A stretch of 64,000 nucleotides of DNA from Bacteroidales bacterium H5 (GTDB lineage: Bacteria; Bacteroidota; Bacteroidia; Bacteroidales; Muribaculaceae): contig DAAQ01000028.1 in assembly GCA_001701225.1 (NCBI GenBank), positions 62,001-126,000 on the forward strand. The letters are read 5' to 3'. A program made the translations under genes and the position numbers. A model generated the notes under the pieces. The model was not told the DNA's origin. It saw only the letters and a program-made list of their open reading frames with translations, and did not search any database. Position 1 is the stretch's first letter; the number at the start of each line of letters is the position of its first letter. This document shows positions 51,320 through 60,033 of this stretch, piece after piece.

Positions 51320-53587
51320 ATGGAATCACAGTCTTATACCCTGAGCCCGGCCGAGGAGGACGAGATGGTCGAGGCCCGCTATCGCGAACTTATCGACGGA
51401 TATGTCGCCAGCAACCACCGCAAGAAGACCGACATCATCGAGCGGGCATACCGGTTTGCCAAAGAGGCGCACAAGGGTGTGCGCCGACGGTCGGGCGAGC
51501 CCTACATACTCCATCCCATCGCTGTGGCGCGCATCGCCTCGGCCGAGATGGGGCTTGGCTCCACGTCGATATGCGCGGCCCTGCTGCACGATGTCGTCGA
51601 GGACACCGAGTTTACCGTCGAGGATATCGAGCAGCATTTCGGCAAGAAGATTGCCGAGCTGGTGGCGGGGCTCACCAAGATTTCGGGTGGCATATTCGGC
51701 GACAAGGCATCCGCGCAGGCCGAAAATTTCCGCAAGCTCCTGCTCACCATGAGCCAGGACATCCGTGTGGTGCTCATCAAGATGGCCGACCGCCTGCACA
51801 ACATGCGCACCCTCGGGTCGATGGCTCCGGCCAAGCAGTATAAGATTGCGGGCGAGACACTATATATATACGCCCCTCTGGCTCACCGTCTGGGGCTTTT
51901 CGCCATAAAGACCGAACTCGAGGACCTTGCCTTCAAGTATGAGCATCCCGCCGAGTATGCCCGCATATCAGCCCTCCTCAAGAAGAGCGAGGCCGGACGC
52001 GAGAAGGTCTATGGCAATTTCGCCGCCCCGATACGCCAGCGTCTCGACGCCATGGGCCTGAAATACGAGGCCAAGGCGAGGGTAAAGAGCGTCTATTCGA
52101 TATGGCGCAAGATGCAGACCAAGCAGATACCCTTCGAGGAGGTCTACGACCTCTATGCCATGCGCATCATATTCGAGCTGCCTGAGGAGGCGCCCGACAA
52201 GGAGAAGGAGATGTGCTATCGCATATATTCGGCCCTGACCGACCTCTACCGCCCTCATCCCGAGCGCATACGCGACTGGATAGCGGTGCCCAAGGCCAAC
52301 GGCTATCAGGCGCTCCATGTCACGCTGATGGGCCCCGACGGCAACTGGATAGAGGTGCAGATACGCTCGCGCCGCATGGACGAGATTGCCGAGAAGGGTT
52401 TTGCCGCCCACTGGAAATACAAGATAGGAGGCGAGACCGAAGAGGAGAGCGAGCTCACCGTGTGGCTGCGCACCATCAAGGATATCCTTGATGACCCCAA
52501 CCCCAATGCCATCGACTTTCTCGATACCCTCAAGCTCAACCTGTTTGCGAGCGAGATTGTGGTCTTCACCCCCAAGGGGGAGCTGCTGACACTCCCCGCT
52601 GGAGCGACGGTGCTCGATGTGGCCTATACGCTGCACTCGCAGATAGGCAACCACTGCATAGCGGGCAAGGTCAATCACAAGCTGGTGCCCCTGTCGCAGA
52701 AACTCAATTCGGGCGACCAGGTCGAGGTGCTCACCTCGCAGTCGCAGTCGCCCAAGCCTGAGTGGCTCGATTTCCTCGCCAGCGCCAAAGCCAAGACCCG
52801 TCTGCGCAAGGAGCTGCGCCGCGAGCAGCAGCCTCAGGTCGAGGAGGGGCGCAAGATATTCGAGAAGTTCCTTGCCGACAACTCGATCACGCTCAACAAC
52901 GACGTGATGACCAAGATTCTGGGCACATATCATGTCCAGTCGCGCGAGGAGCTTTTCCTGCGTCTCGGGTCGGGTGAGGCGTCGATTGACGACTATCTCA
53001 ATGTCAATACCTCCAGCTCGGCCAAGTCGCTCATCTCGCGTCTTTTCAAGCTCGGATTCCGCACCGGCAAGACCACCCGAGGCTCGCGCTCAAAGTCCAA
53101 GGCCCTCGTGCCCGTTACCACCCCGGACAATATCAACCGCAAAGAGACATACATATTGCGCTATGACGACTCGGGGCGCAATTTCTGCCTCTCTGACTGC
53201 TGCCGCCCCATCCCCGGCGACGATGTGATGGGGTTCATCACCGATTCCGGCCAGGTCGAGATTCACTCGCTCACATGTCCGCGCGCCCAGGTGCTCAAGG
53301 CCAGCTATGGCCCCAGGATACTGGCTGTGAAATGGGACAAGGTGAACGAGAAGTTCCTCGCCAGCATACGCATCGAGGGGATTGACCGCCACGGCATACT
53401 CTCCGAGCTGACCCGCGAGATTTCGACCGACATGAACATCGACATACGCCGTCTCAACATCGAGGCGCGAGGCGAGGTGTTCAGCTGTGACCTTGGCGTC
53501 AATGTGTCAGACACCTCGGATGTCGACGCGCTCTGCCGCGCCGTGCTCAAGATAAAGGGAGTGCGCCGGGCGGACAGGGTGAAGTGA
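51320..53587 (+). CDS. rel: Bifunctional (p)ppGpp synthetase/hydrolase (RelA/SpoT family)
   Basis: A 755-residue stringent-response enzyme. The HD hydrolase domain has YILHPIAVARI and LLHDVVEDTEF; the synthetase has VYSIWRKM, DLYAMRIIFE, GYQALHVTL and EVQIRSRRMDEIAE. TGS (VFTPKGELLTLPAGATVLDV) and a C-terminal ACT domain (ASIRIEGIDRHGILSEL) follow. Both catalytic sites appear intact, so it likely both makes and degrades (p)ppGpp. Confidence 0.95.
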   Translation: MESQSYTLSPAEEDEMVEARYRELIDGYVASNHRKKTDIIERAYRFAKEAHKGVRRRSGEPYILHPIAVARIASAEMGLGSTSICAALLHDVVEDTEFTVEDIEQHFGKKIAELVAGLTKISGGIFGDKASAQAENFRKLLLTMSQDIRVVLIKMADRLHNMRTLGSMAPAKQYKIAGETLYIYAPLAHRLGLFAIKTELEDLAFKYEHPAEYARISALLKKSEAGREKVYGNFAAPIRQRLDAMGLKYEAKARVKSVYSIWRKMQTKQIPFEEVYDLYAMRIIFELPEEAPDKEKEMCYRIYSALTDLYRPHPERIRDWIAVPKANGYQALHVTLMGPDGNWIEVQIRSRRMDEIAEKGFAAHWKYKIGGETEEESELTVWLRTIKDILDDPNPNAIDFLDTLKLNLFASEIVVFTPKGELLTLPAGATVLDVAYTLHSQIGNHCIAGKVNHKLVPLSQKLNSGDQVEVLTSQSQSPKPEWLDFLASAKAKTRLRKELRREQQPQVEEGRKIFEKFLADNSITLNNDVMTKILGTYHVQSREELFLRLGSGEASIDDYLNVNTSSSAKSLISRLFKLGFRTGKTTRGSRSKSKALVPVTTPDNINRKETYILRYDDSGRNFCLSDCCRPIPGDDVMGFITDSGQVEIHSLTCPRAQVLKASYGPRILAVKWDKVNEKFLASIRIEGIDRHGILSELTREISTDMNIDIRRLNIEARGEVFSCDLGVNVSDTSDVDALCRAVLKIKGVRRADRVK

Positions 53588-53623
53588 AGGTTAAAGGTTA
53601 AGGGTTAAGGGTTAAAGGAGGTT
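53588..53623. repeat. Heptamer array after rel
   Basis: Units AGGTTAA, AGGTTAA, GGGTTAA, GGGTTAA and a diverged AGGAGG piece start directly after the rel stop TGA 53585-53587. Same family as 51166-51298, without an inverted arm. Confidence 0.8.
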
Positions 53624-53685
53624 ATGTGGGAGGAATGGCGGATAATTTTTGGGGGATGTTATAAAATTATTTGGTGAATATTCAC

Positions 53686-53693
53686 TAACTTTG
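53686..53693 (+). promoter_or_regulatory. Promoter -7 element of maeB
   Basis: TAACTTTG, 41 nt before the ATG at 53735. The nearest TTTG (53670-53673) is too close, 12 nt. Confidence 0.5.
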
Positions 53694-53734
53694 CATATCA
53701 TCTGAAAAAGTACCGAACTAATACTGAAATATAA

Positions 53735-56014
53735 ATGGCAAAAGTTACAAAGCAGGAAGCGCTGGATTATCACAAATATCCGCGCCCCGGAAAAATCGAG
53801 GTGATTCCCACCAAGCCATATGCTACTCAGGCAGACCTGGGCCTGGCATATTCGCCCGGCGTTGCCTATCCCTGTCTCGAAATCAAGGATGATCCTGATA
53901 AGGTATATGACTATACAGACCGCGGCAATCTCGTCGCTGTAATCTCAAACGGTACCGCCGTGCTCGGTCTGGGCAACATCGGCGCACTCGCAGGCAAGCC
54001 CGTAATGGAGGGTAAGGCCCTGCTGTTCAAGATTTTTGCCGGTCTTGACTGCTTTGACATCGAGGTCGACGAGAAGGATCCCGCCAAGTTCATCTCTATC
54101 GTCAAGGCCCTTGCTCCCACATTCGGCGGCATCAACCTCGAGGACATCAAGGCTCCCGAGTGTTTCGAGATCGAGACACGCCTCAAGGAGGAGCTCTCAA
54201 TCCCCGTGATGCACGATGACCAGCATGGCACCGCCATCATCTCGGCTGCCGGTCTGCTCAACGCCCTCGAGATACAGGGCAAGAAGATCGAGGACATCCG
54301 TCTCGTGGTCAACGGCGCGGGTGCTGCCGCCGTGAGCTGTACCAAGCTCTACATGGCCCTCGGTGTGAAGAAAGAGAATGTGGTGATGGTCGACTCGAAA
54401 GGTGTCATCTCTGACCGCCGCACCGACCTCAATGCCCAGAAAGCTTTCTTTGCCACCTCGCGCGACATCAACACTCTGGCCGAGGCCATGGTCGACGCCG
54501 ATGTGTTCCTGGGCCTGTCGGTCAAGGATGTCGTGACCCCCGAGATGGTCAAGTCGATGGCTCCGCGTCCCATCGTGTTCGCCCTCGCCAATCCCGACCC
54601 CGAGATCGCATACGAGAAGGCTATCGCCGCCCGTCCCGACATCATCATGGCCACGGGCCGCTCGGACTATCCCAACCAGATAAACAATGTGCTCGGTTTC
54701 CCCTATATCTTCCGTGGAGCCCTCGACTGCGGTGCCACCGAGATAAACGAGACCATGAAGATATATGCCGTCAAGGCTATCGCCGAGATTGCACGTATGC
54801 CGGTACCCCCGGTTGTCAACGCCGCCTATGGGCGCGCCAACCTCAAGTTTGGCCGCGAGTATATCGTGCCGACCCCGTTTGACCCCCGTCTGCTCACCGC
54901 CGTGTCGCCCGCCGTGGCCCGTGGCGCCATGGACAGCGGTGTCGCCCGCCGTCCCATCGAGGACTGGGCCGCATACGACGAGAAGCTGCTCCGCCTCAAG
55001 GGCAACGACCGCAAGTTCACCCGCCGCATCAACGAGGCTGCCCGCTGCAACCCCAAGCGCGTGGTGTTTGCCGATGCCAATACGGACAACATGCTCCGTG
55101 CCGCAGCCATCGCAGCCGCCGACGGCCTCTGCATACCTCTGCTGCTCGGCAACGAGGAGATGATCGGCAAGCGTGCCGCCCGTCTGGGCCTCGACATCTC
55201 GGGCATCGAGATTGTCAACCTGCGCCACGACCGTGAGGCTCCCCGCCGCGAGAAATATGCCCGCATGCTGGCCGAGAAGCGTCAGCGCCAGGGCGGCAAC
55301 TATGAGAACTGTCTCGAGAAGATGTTCGAGCGCAGCTATTTCGGCATGATGATGGTCGAGAACGGCGATGCCGACGCATTCATCGCAGGCATCCGCTCGG
55401 CCAACAACGAGACCGCAAACATCGCCAAGGAGGTTGTGGGCCTCAAGGACGGATATGACCACTTTGCGTCGCTGCATGTACTCGAGACCTCGAAGGGAAC
55501 ATATTTCCTTGCCGACACGATGATCAACGGCACCACCGACGAGGATACCCTCTATGACATCACGCGCCTCACCGCCGATGCCGTCAAGTTCTTCGCCCAC
55601 GACCCCGTGATGGCCCTTGTGTCTTACTCGAACTTCGGTTCGAACAACGAGGCCGAGTGTGCCAAGGTACACAATGTTGTAGACCGCATCCATGCCCTCA
55701 ATCCCGACCTGGCCATCGACGGCGAGATGCAGATCAACTATGCCTTCAACACCCCCGTGCGCGACAAGGTGTTCCCCTTCAACCGTCTCAAGGGCAAGGA
55801 TGTCAACACCCTCGTGTTCCCCAACCTGTCTGCCGCCAATGCCGCATACCGCATCATGCTCGAGATGGGCGTGGGCGAGAGCATCGGCCCGATCCAGATG
55901 GGTCTGAAGAAGCCTATCCACTTTATCAATGTGGATGCCGAGGTGCGCGACATCATCAACCTCATCGCTGTCGCAGTGCTTGACGCCGCCGTGCTCGAGA
56001 GCTGCCTGATCTGA
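53735..56014 (+). CDS. maeB: NADP-dependent malic enzyme with phosphotransacetylase-like domain
   Basis: A 759-residue two-domain protein. The N-terminal malic enzyme (about 1-430) has [40 protein letters not shown] and the NADP site [11 protein letters not shown]; it oxidises malate to pyruvate and CO2. The C-terminal half (about 440-759) is phosphate acetyltransferase-like ([20 protein letters not shown]), usually regulatory in MaeB. Single-gene unit with a hairpin after it. Confidence 0.94.
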   Translation: MAKVTKQEALDYHKYPRPGKIEVIPTKPYATQADLGLAYSPGVAYPCLEIKDDPDKVYDYTDRGNLVAVISNGTAVLGLGNIGALAGKPVMEGKALLFKIFAGLDCFDIEVDEKDPAKFISIVKALAPTFGGINLEDIKAPECFEIETRLKEELSIPVMHDDQHGTAIISAAGLLNALEIQGKKIEDIRLVVNGAGAAAVSCTKLYMALGVKKENVVMVDSKGVISDRRTDLNAQKAFFATSRDINTLAEAMVDADVFLGLSVKDVVTPEMVKSMAPRPIVFALANPDPEIAYEKAIAARPDIIMATGRSDYPNQINNVLGFPYIFRGALDCGATEINETMKIYAVKAIAEIARMPVPPVVNAAYGRANLKFGREYIVPTPFDPRLLTAVSPAVARGAMDSGVARRPIEDWAAYDEKLLRLKGNDRKFTRRINEAARCNPKRVVFADANTDNMLRAAAIAAADGLCIPLLLGNEEMIGKRAARLGLDISGIEIVNLRHDREAPRREKYARMLAEKRQRQGGNYENCLEKMFERSYFGMMMVENGDADAFIAGIRSANNETANIAKEVVGLKDGYDHFASLHVLETSKGTYFLADTMINGTTDEDTLYDITRLTADAVKFFAHDPVMALVSYSNFGSNNEAECAKVHNVVDRIHALNPDLAIDGEMQINYAFNTPVRDKVFPFNRLKGKDVNTLVFPNLSAANAAYRIMLEMGVGESIGPIQMGLKKPIHFINVDAEVRDIINLIAVAVLDAAVLESCLI

Positions 56015-56037
56015 CAGAGGACTGATATATAACTGAC

Positions 56038-56070
56038 AACGCCTGTCATCGTCCGACGATGACAGGCGTT
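56038..56070. terminator. Bidirectional hairpin between convergent genes
   Basis: AACGCCTGTCATCG (56038-56051) and CGATGACAGGCGTT (56057-56070) pair perfectly over 14 bp around a 5-nt loop. It sits between maeB and the convergent gene ending at 56093. Confidence 0.72.
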
Positions 56071-56092
56071 GCTGTGTCTGCAGGGGCAGTCG

Positions 56093-56461
56093 TCAGCTGC
56101 GCAGACGGCTGAAAAATTCCTCCGAGGCGTCGTCGAGAACCTTGAATATCGAGATATACAGGTCGTCGGGAGTGTGCTCGTCGGGGCAGAACTCATACGA
56201 GCACCATGCGCCCTTCGAGTCCTGGTTTATGGTTATCTTGACGATGAATTTAGACATGTTCACCTCGTTGGCGGCCTCGAGCAGCTTCTCGCGGGGCACT
56301 CCGCCGGTGTCGCAGAGTATAACTATCTGTACAAAGGGCCCCTCGTTCTTGAAGGCGAGGAAGTTGACATTGTTGACCATGAAGGCGAAGAGGTTGTCAT
56401 GCTCTTCGTATTGGAATTTGTTGCGGTCGAAAAACCGCTTTAGATGTTCGTAAGCAGGCAT
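56093..56461 (-). CDS. YbjN-like small protein
   Basis: A 122-residue cytoplasmic protein, FDRNKFQYEEHDNLFAFMVN, FVQIVILCDTGGVPREKL, KFIVKITINQDSKG. The alternating strand and helix pattern resembles YbjN/type III chaperone-like folds. No catalytic motif. Its start codon is 6 bp from an AT heptamer array. The family link is tentative. Confidence 0.55.
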   Translation of the reverse strand: MPAYEHLKRFFDRNKFQYEEHDNLFAFMVNNVNFLAFKNEGPFVQIVILCDTGGVPREKLLEAANEVNMSKFIVKITINQDSKGAWCSYEFCPDEHTPDDLYISIFKVLDDASEEFFSRLRS

Positions 56462-56466
56462 TTTTT

Positions 56467-56543
56467 AATGAGAAATTAGGAATTAGGAATTATTTTAATG
56501 AGGAAATCTTTTAATGAGGAATTAGGAATTAGAAATTAGAAAT
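56467..56543. repeat. AATTAGG heptamer array, second locus
   Basis: Units AATGAGA, AATTAGG, AATTAGG, AATTATT..., then AATGAGG, AATTAGG, AATTAGA, AATTAGA. The first three units are the same as in the inverted arm at 2484-2553. It lies upstream of the YbjN-like gene. Confidence 0.82.
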
Positions 56544-56646
56544 CTGGGGGATTTGGGGACAAAGTTAGTTGCGGGGGGAGGGTTATGCAAATATGATAGT
56601 AGGCATTAACATAAATTTACACTAAAGGTGATTTAATGTTAAATAT

Positions 56647-56673
56647 TAGTACTATGTATTGCATAGTACTATG
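56647..56673 (+). promoter_or_regulatory. Probable PadR operator
   Basis: TAGTACTATG occurs at 56647-56656 and 56664-56673; the inverted pair TACTATG (56650-56656) and CATAGTA (56662-56668) is perfect. It covers the expected -33 position of the padR-pspC promoter, which fits autorepression. Confidence 0.65.
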
Positions 56674-56681
56674 AAAGTCCC

Positions 56682-56689
56682 TACATTTG
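56682..56689 (+). promoter_or_regulatory. Promoter -7 element of padR-pspC
   Basis: TACATTTG, 49 nt before the ATG at 56738. The -33 region is replaced by the operator. Confidence 0.6.
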
Positions 56690-56737
56690 CATCGTGAATT
56701 AATTCCGAAACAGAAACCCAATTCTCCAATCCCTCCT

Positions 56738-57085
56738 ATGCCTACAAGTATAGATAACCTCAAGTCGCAGATGCGCAAGGGCATGCTGGAGTTCTGCGTG
56801 CTGCTGTTGCTCCGTCAGGGCGACGCATACGCCTCCGAGATGATAGGGCGCCTCAAGAACGCCCACCTCATCGTCATGGAGGGCACGCTTTATCCGCTGC
56901 TCACGCGCCTCAAGAACGACGGCCTGCTCTCTTACCGCTGGGAAGAGTCGACACAAGGCCCTCCGCGCAAGTATTACTCAATCATCCCTCTGGGCCACAG
57001 CTTCCTTGAACAGCTCACCCTGTCGTGGAACGACATCGCCCGCTCAGTCAACATCCTCCTTAACCAGACAGACATCACAGAATGA
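56738..57085 (+). CDS. PadR family transcriptional regulator
   Basis: A 115-residue winged-helix regulator. LKSQMRKGMLEFCVLLLLRQ, EGTLYPLLTRLKNDGLLSYR and GPPRKYYSIIPLG are the PadR signature. ATG 56738 (MPTSIDNLKSQMRKG) is preferred to the longer frame, which would start within the promoter. It overlaps the PspC gene by 4 bp. It likely represses its own operon at 56647-56673. Confidence 0.9.
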   Translation: MPTSIDNLKSQMRKGMLEFCVLLLLRQGDAYASEMIGRLKNAHLIVMEGTLYPLLTRLKNDGLLSYRWEESTQGPPRKYYSIIPLGHSFLEQLTLSWNDIARSVNILLNQTDITE

Positions 57086-58143
57086 AAAAAGCATTTCCGG
57101 CCAATATCAACGGCAAGATTTTCTATATAGACGAAGACGCCTATACCCTGCTTCACAGCTACCTGACCCAGCTCCGCGCCGCGTTTCCCGGCCCGGAGGG
57201 CGAGGAGATAGTCTCGGACATCGAAAGCCGCATACGCGAGCTGTTCGACGAGCGCATCGCAGCCGGGCAGAGCGTGATAGTGATAGACGACGTGAACAGC
57301 GTCATAGACATAATGGGGCGCCCCGAGGAGATCTCGGGCAGCGATGAGGCTGAATATAACGTAGGCGGCCCCGCTACACCTCCTCCATATCAGGGACCCG
57401 TGAAGAAGCATCTCTATCGCGACGAGCGCAATAAGGTGTTCGGGGGTGTCCTCTCGGGGCTCGGGCTCTATCTGGGATGGGATGTAACCGTGCTGCGCAT
57501 CCTGGCCGTGGTGCTTGCCGTCTGCACCTATTTCTGGCCGTGCGTGCTCATATATCTCGTGGCATGGATGGTCATTCCCCCGGCCAGAACTCCCCGCCAG
57601 ATTCTCGAGATGCAGGGCCAGCCTGTCAACATCAAGAGCGTCGGGCAGACGGTGGTCGACACGGCATCGGGTGTGGTCAATGGTGCCGCGCAGGGCGCCG
57701 GGAACTTCATCAACAGTTTCTTCCAGATAGTGGGCATATTCCTGGTCGGCTTCTTCGGGCTCATAGGCGCGATGGCTGCGGCCACCACCATCATCATAGC
57801 CCTCTGTATCATAGCCGGGATGGTGTGCCTGAGTATCGGTGCAGGCTCGGGGCTGCTTGCCGCCTTTGACATATCAATGGCCGCGCCCTATCTCGAGGGG
57901 TGGGGCATGACGCTGGTGATGCTCGCGGTGGCATTGCCGATGCTCGCCCTCACCTGGGCCGGATGCTCTGCCATATTCAAGGCTCCGTCCATACCCAAGG
58001 GTGTCGTCATCACCGGCATCATCTTCGAGGTGCTTTTCATTGTCGCAGCGGCTGTGCTGCTTAATATCGGCGAAGGGTTCGATACAAGTGACCTTGTGCT
58101 GATGTCGGTGCCTGCCTCGATGTTCACGCTTCCCGCGGCCTGA
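57082..58143 (+). CDS. PspC domain membrane protein
   Basis: A 353-residue protein. Residues 1-95 are a cytoplasmic helical part with FPGPEGEEIVSDIESRIREL. The PspC domain (about 108-168) is KHLYRDERNKVFGGVLSGLG followed by a hydrophobic hairpin and YLVAWMVIPPA. Four more spans follow (about 205-350). Such PadR-PspC pairs are thought to answer membrane stress. The stop lies one base from the convergent WYL gene. Confidence 0.88.
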   Translation: MKKAFPANINGKIFYIDEDAYTLLHSYLTQLRAAFPGPEGEEIVSDIESRIRELFDERIAAGQSVIVIDDVNSVIDIMGRPEEISGSDEAEYNVGGPATPPPYQGPVKKHLYRDERNKVFGGVLSGLGLYLGWDVTVLRILAVVLAVCTYFWPCVLIYLVAWMVIPPARTPRQILEMQGQPVNIKSVGQTVVDTASGVVNGAAQGAGNFINSFFQIVGIFLVGFFGLIGAMAAATTIIIALCIIAGMVCLSIGAGSGLLAAFDISMAAPYLEGWGMTLVMLAVALPMLALTWAGCSAIFKAPSIPKGVVITGIIFEVLFIVAAAVLLNIGEGFDTSDLVLMSVPASMFTLPAA

Positions 58144-58144
58144 C

Positions 58145-59041
58145 TCACTGGCCGTATAGCCTGAGTGTGTCGCGCAGTGATGTCGTCACCATGGCCCTCA
58201 GCTCGGGGGGCGACACCACGGTGACACGCGGGCCCAGCGAGAGTATCTCCTGCACGAAATCGTCTGTCAGGCGCAGACGGTAGTGAAACAGCGAGTAGTC
58301 GTCGTGGATGCTCTCGCGCTGCGAGTGGTGCAGGGGGAGGGCCCGCAGATATTTGGCCTGGCGCGGGTCGGTGCGCAGCACAATCTCCTTGGCCTCTCCC
58401 TGCGAGAAGATGATGCCGAAGGCGTCGCGCACATATTCCTCGGCGTCGAAGGCCGGGTCGGGCGTGAATGTGGTGTCGCCCACCGTGACATCCTCCATTC
58501 GGTCGAGGGCGTATGTCTTGATACGCCCGTCGGCGGTATTGCGCCCTGTGACATACCACCGCTGGCGGAAGATTTTCAGAAAGTATGGCTCGATGCCCAC
58601 ACCGTGTGTGGGTGTCGAACGTGTATATGGACGGTAGGTGAAGCGCAGCGGACGGTTCTCGCGCAGTGCCGTCACCACCTGCGACAGATACAGGCGCGCC
58701 GAGGGGACATCCTCGAGGAAGATGCGGTCTGAGGCGTCAGAGACGCTGGCGAGCACGTTGCTCATGGCGGCCGAGTTGAGCAGCCAGTCGGTCATCCCCT
58801 CGCGGTGCGGGTCGCCCGAGGCTATCGAGTATTCGTAGGTGGCCGGGTCACATTCGATATTGATGTTGAAGAGCTCCTCGATGGCGGCGCGGTAGTTGTA
58901 GAAGGTGCGCCGCGGCAGCGGCGAGCCCTCCGATACGGGCGAGCGCAGCCAGAGCTCGCTCAGTTTCTCGCGGGTTATGGCACCGTGGCGCCTTATCGTG
59001 TCGATGAGCCATACATACCGGCCCAGCAGGTTGCGTGACAT
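58145..59041 (-). CDS. WYL domain transcriptional regulator
   Basis: A 298-residue protein. The N-terminal winged helix (about 1-70) has RYVWLIDTIRRHGAITREKL and LPRRTFYNYRAAIEELF; the WYL domain (about 120-190) has PLRFTYRPYT and RWYVTGRN with the WYV triad at 162-164; a WCX-like C-terminus follows. WYL proteins bind nucleic-acid-type ligands and often control defence or mobile genes. ATG 59041 starts 5 bp past the RAYT stop. Confidence 0.88.
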   Translation of the reverse strand: MSRNLLGRYVWLIDTIRRHGAITREKLSELWLRSPVSEGSPLPRRTFYNYRAAIEELFNINIECDPATYEYSIASGDPHREGMTDWLLNSAAMSNVLASVSDASDRIFLEDVPSARLYLSQVVTALRENRPLRFTYRPYTRSTPTHGVGIEPYFLKIFRQRWYVTGRNTADGRIKTYALDRMEDVTVGDTTFTPDPAFDAEEYVRDAFGIIFSQGEAKEIVLRTDPRQAKYLRALPLHHSQRESIHDDYSLFHYRLRLTDDFVQEILSLGPRVTVVSPPELRAMVTTSLRDTLRLYGQ

Positions 59042-59046
59042 ATAGT

Positions 59047-59958
59047 TCAGTATCGGTTGTTTGCAATGGATTCGGCGATAGTGTTGAGGCGCAGGCATAC
59101 GGGGCGCGTCAGCTCGGCCAGGGAGTCGTCGGGGGGAGCCAGGATGAGGAGTCTGCCCGAGCAGCAGAGGTCGAAATCGTGGAGTGCGGGCTTGAATCGC
59201 TCGCCGAACGGCTCGTTGCATATCAGGATTATGCGTCCGTCTTCCTCCTCGGCCAACCTGCGTACCTCTTTCTCGTCCTTGCTGATGAAGGGGGAGACAA
59301 GGACGCCGCCATTCTGTGCGGCGCAGAGCCACCGTCCCAGATTGTCGGCACGTGTCTCCGCGCTGTCGGCACGGTGTACCACGACCTGTTCCTTGAAGGG
59401 ATTGTCGAGTAGATGGAGATTGCCGTATGCCTGCCACGTCTCTCCTCCGAGCTGCACATTGTCAATCCTGCGGAAGAAATCGGGGCTATGTCTGCGCACG
59501 GCGAGACGGTAGGGGTTGTCGCGCAGATACATGAATAATGTGCCGAGGTCGCGGTTCGGCCCGATAATTTGGTCGTTGAAGCCTTTCATGAATATTCCGC
59601 GAGTACCGTGATAGCGGTTGACACGCACCTTGAATATGGCGATCTTGCGTCCGATTATCTCGTCGAGAGGCGCCTCGGCCGAGAGCAGCATGTGCAGATG
59701 GTCGGGCATGAGGGCATATTGGTACAGGCGTAGCGAGGGATGGATGTCGGGTATCTCACGCAGGGCGCGTTTCACGGCCTGTCCGAGAGGGGATGCCTTG
59801 ATATAGGGAGCGCCGGGAGTGCCGGGCTTAAGCGAGCAGTCTCCGGCGAGGGTGCCGAATGGCGGCATCTCCGGGCTCTTCATCAGAGTGATGTGATAGA
59901 TGCACTTTGATGTGTAGTCGTGCCATTTGGCGCGGTTGTTGCCGGTCCATTTCTTCAT
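59047..59958 (-). CDS. REP-associated tyrosine transposase (RAYT) with DprA/SLOG-like extension
   Basis: A 303-residue protein. The N-terminal Y1/HUH domain (about 15-160) has YALMPDHLHMLL with metal-binding His87-Leu-His89, and Tyr144 in MYLRDNPYR, the place of the RAYT nucleophile. Residues 180-303 add GGVLVSPFISKDEKEVRRLA, IILICNEPFGERFKP and FDLCCSGRLLILAP, which resembles a DprA/SLOG-type Rossmann domain. RAYTs cut single-stranded REP hairpins. It reads into the WYL gene with a 5-bp gap. Confidence 0.82.
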   Translation of the reverse strand: MKKWTGNNRAKWHDYTSKCIYHITLMKSPEMPPFGTLAGDCSLKPGTPGAPYIKASPLGQAVKRALREIPDIHPSLRLYQYALMPDHLHMLLSAEAPLDEIIGRKIAIFKVRVNRYHGTRGIFMKGFNDQIIGPNRDLGTLFMYLRDNPYRLAVRRHSPDFFRRIDNVQLGGETWQAYGNLHLLDNPFKEQVVVHRADSAETRADNLGRWLCAAQNGGVLVSPFISKDEKEVRRLAEEEDGRIILICNEPFGERFKPALHDFDLCCSGRLLILAPPDDSLAELTRPVCLRLNTIAESIANNRY

Positions 59959-60033
59959 ATCTTTTCGCTAAAGCTCAAATCTTTTCAAAAATTTTTTCGC
60001 TGGCGCTCTCATTTTTTTGGACAGGTGCGGGCT

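Noticed and set aside
54197..55921. Antisense frame of 574 codons across maeB
   Set aside because: Shadow of maeB, whose motifs are complete on the plus strand.
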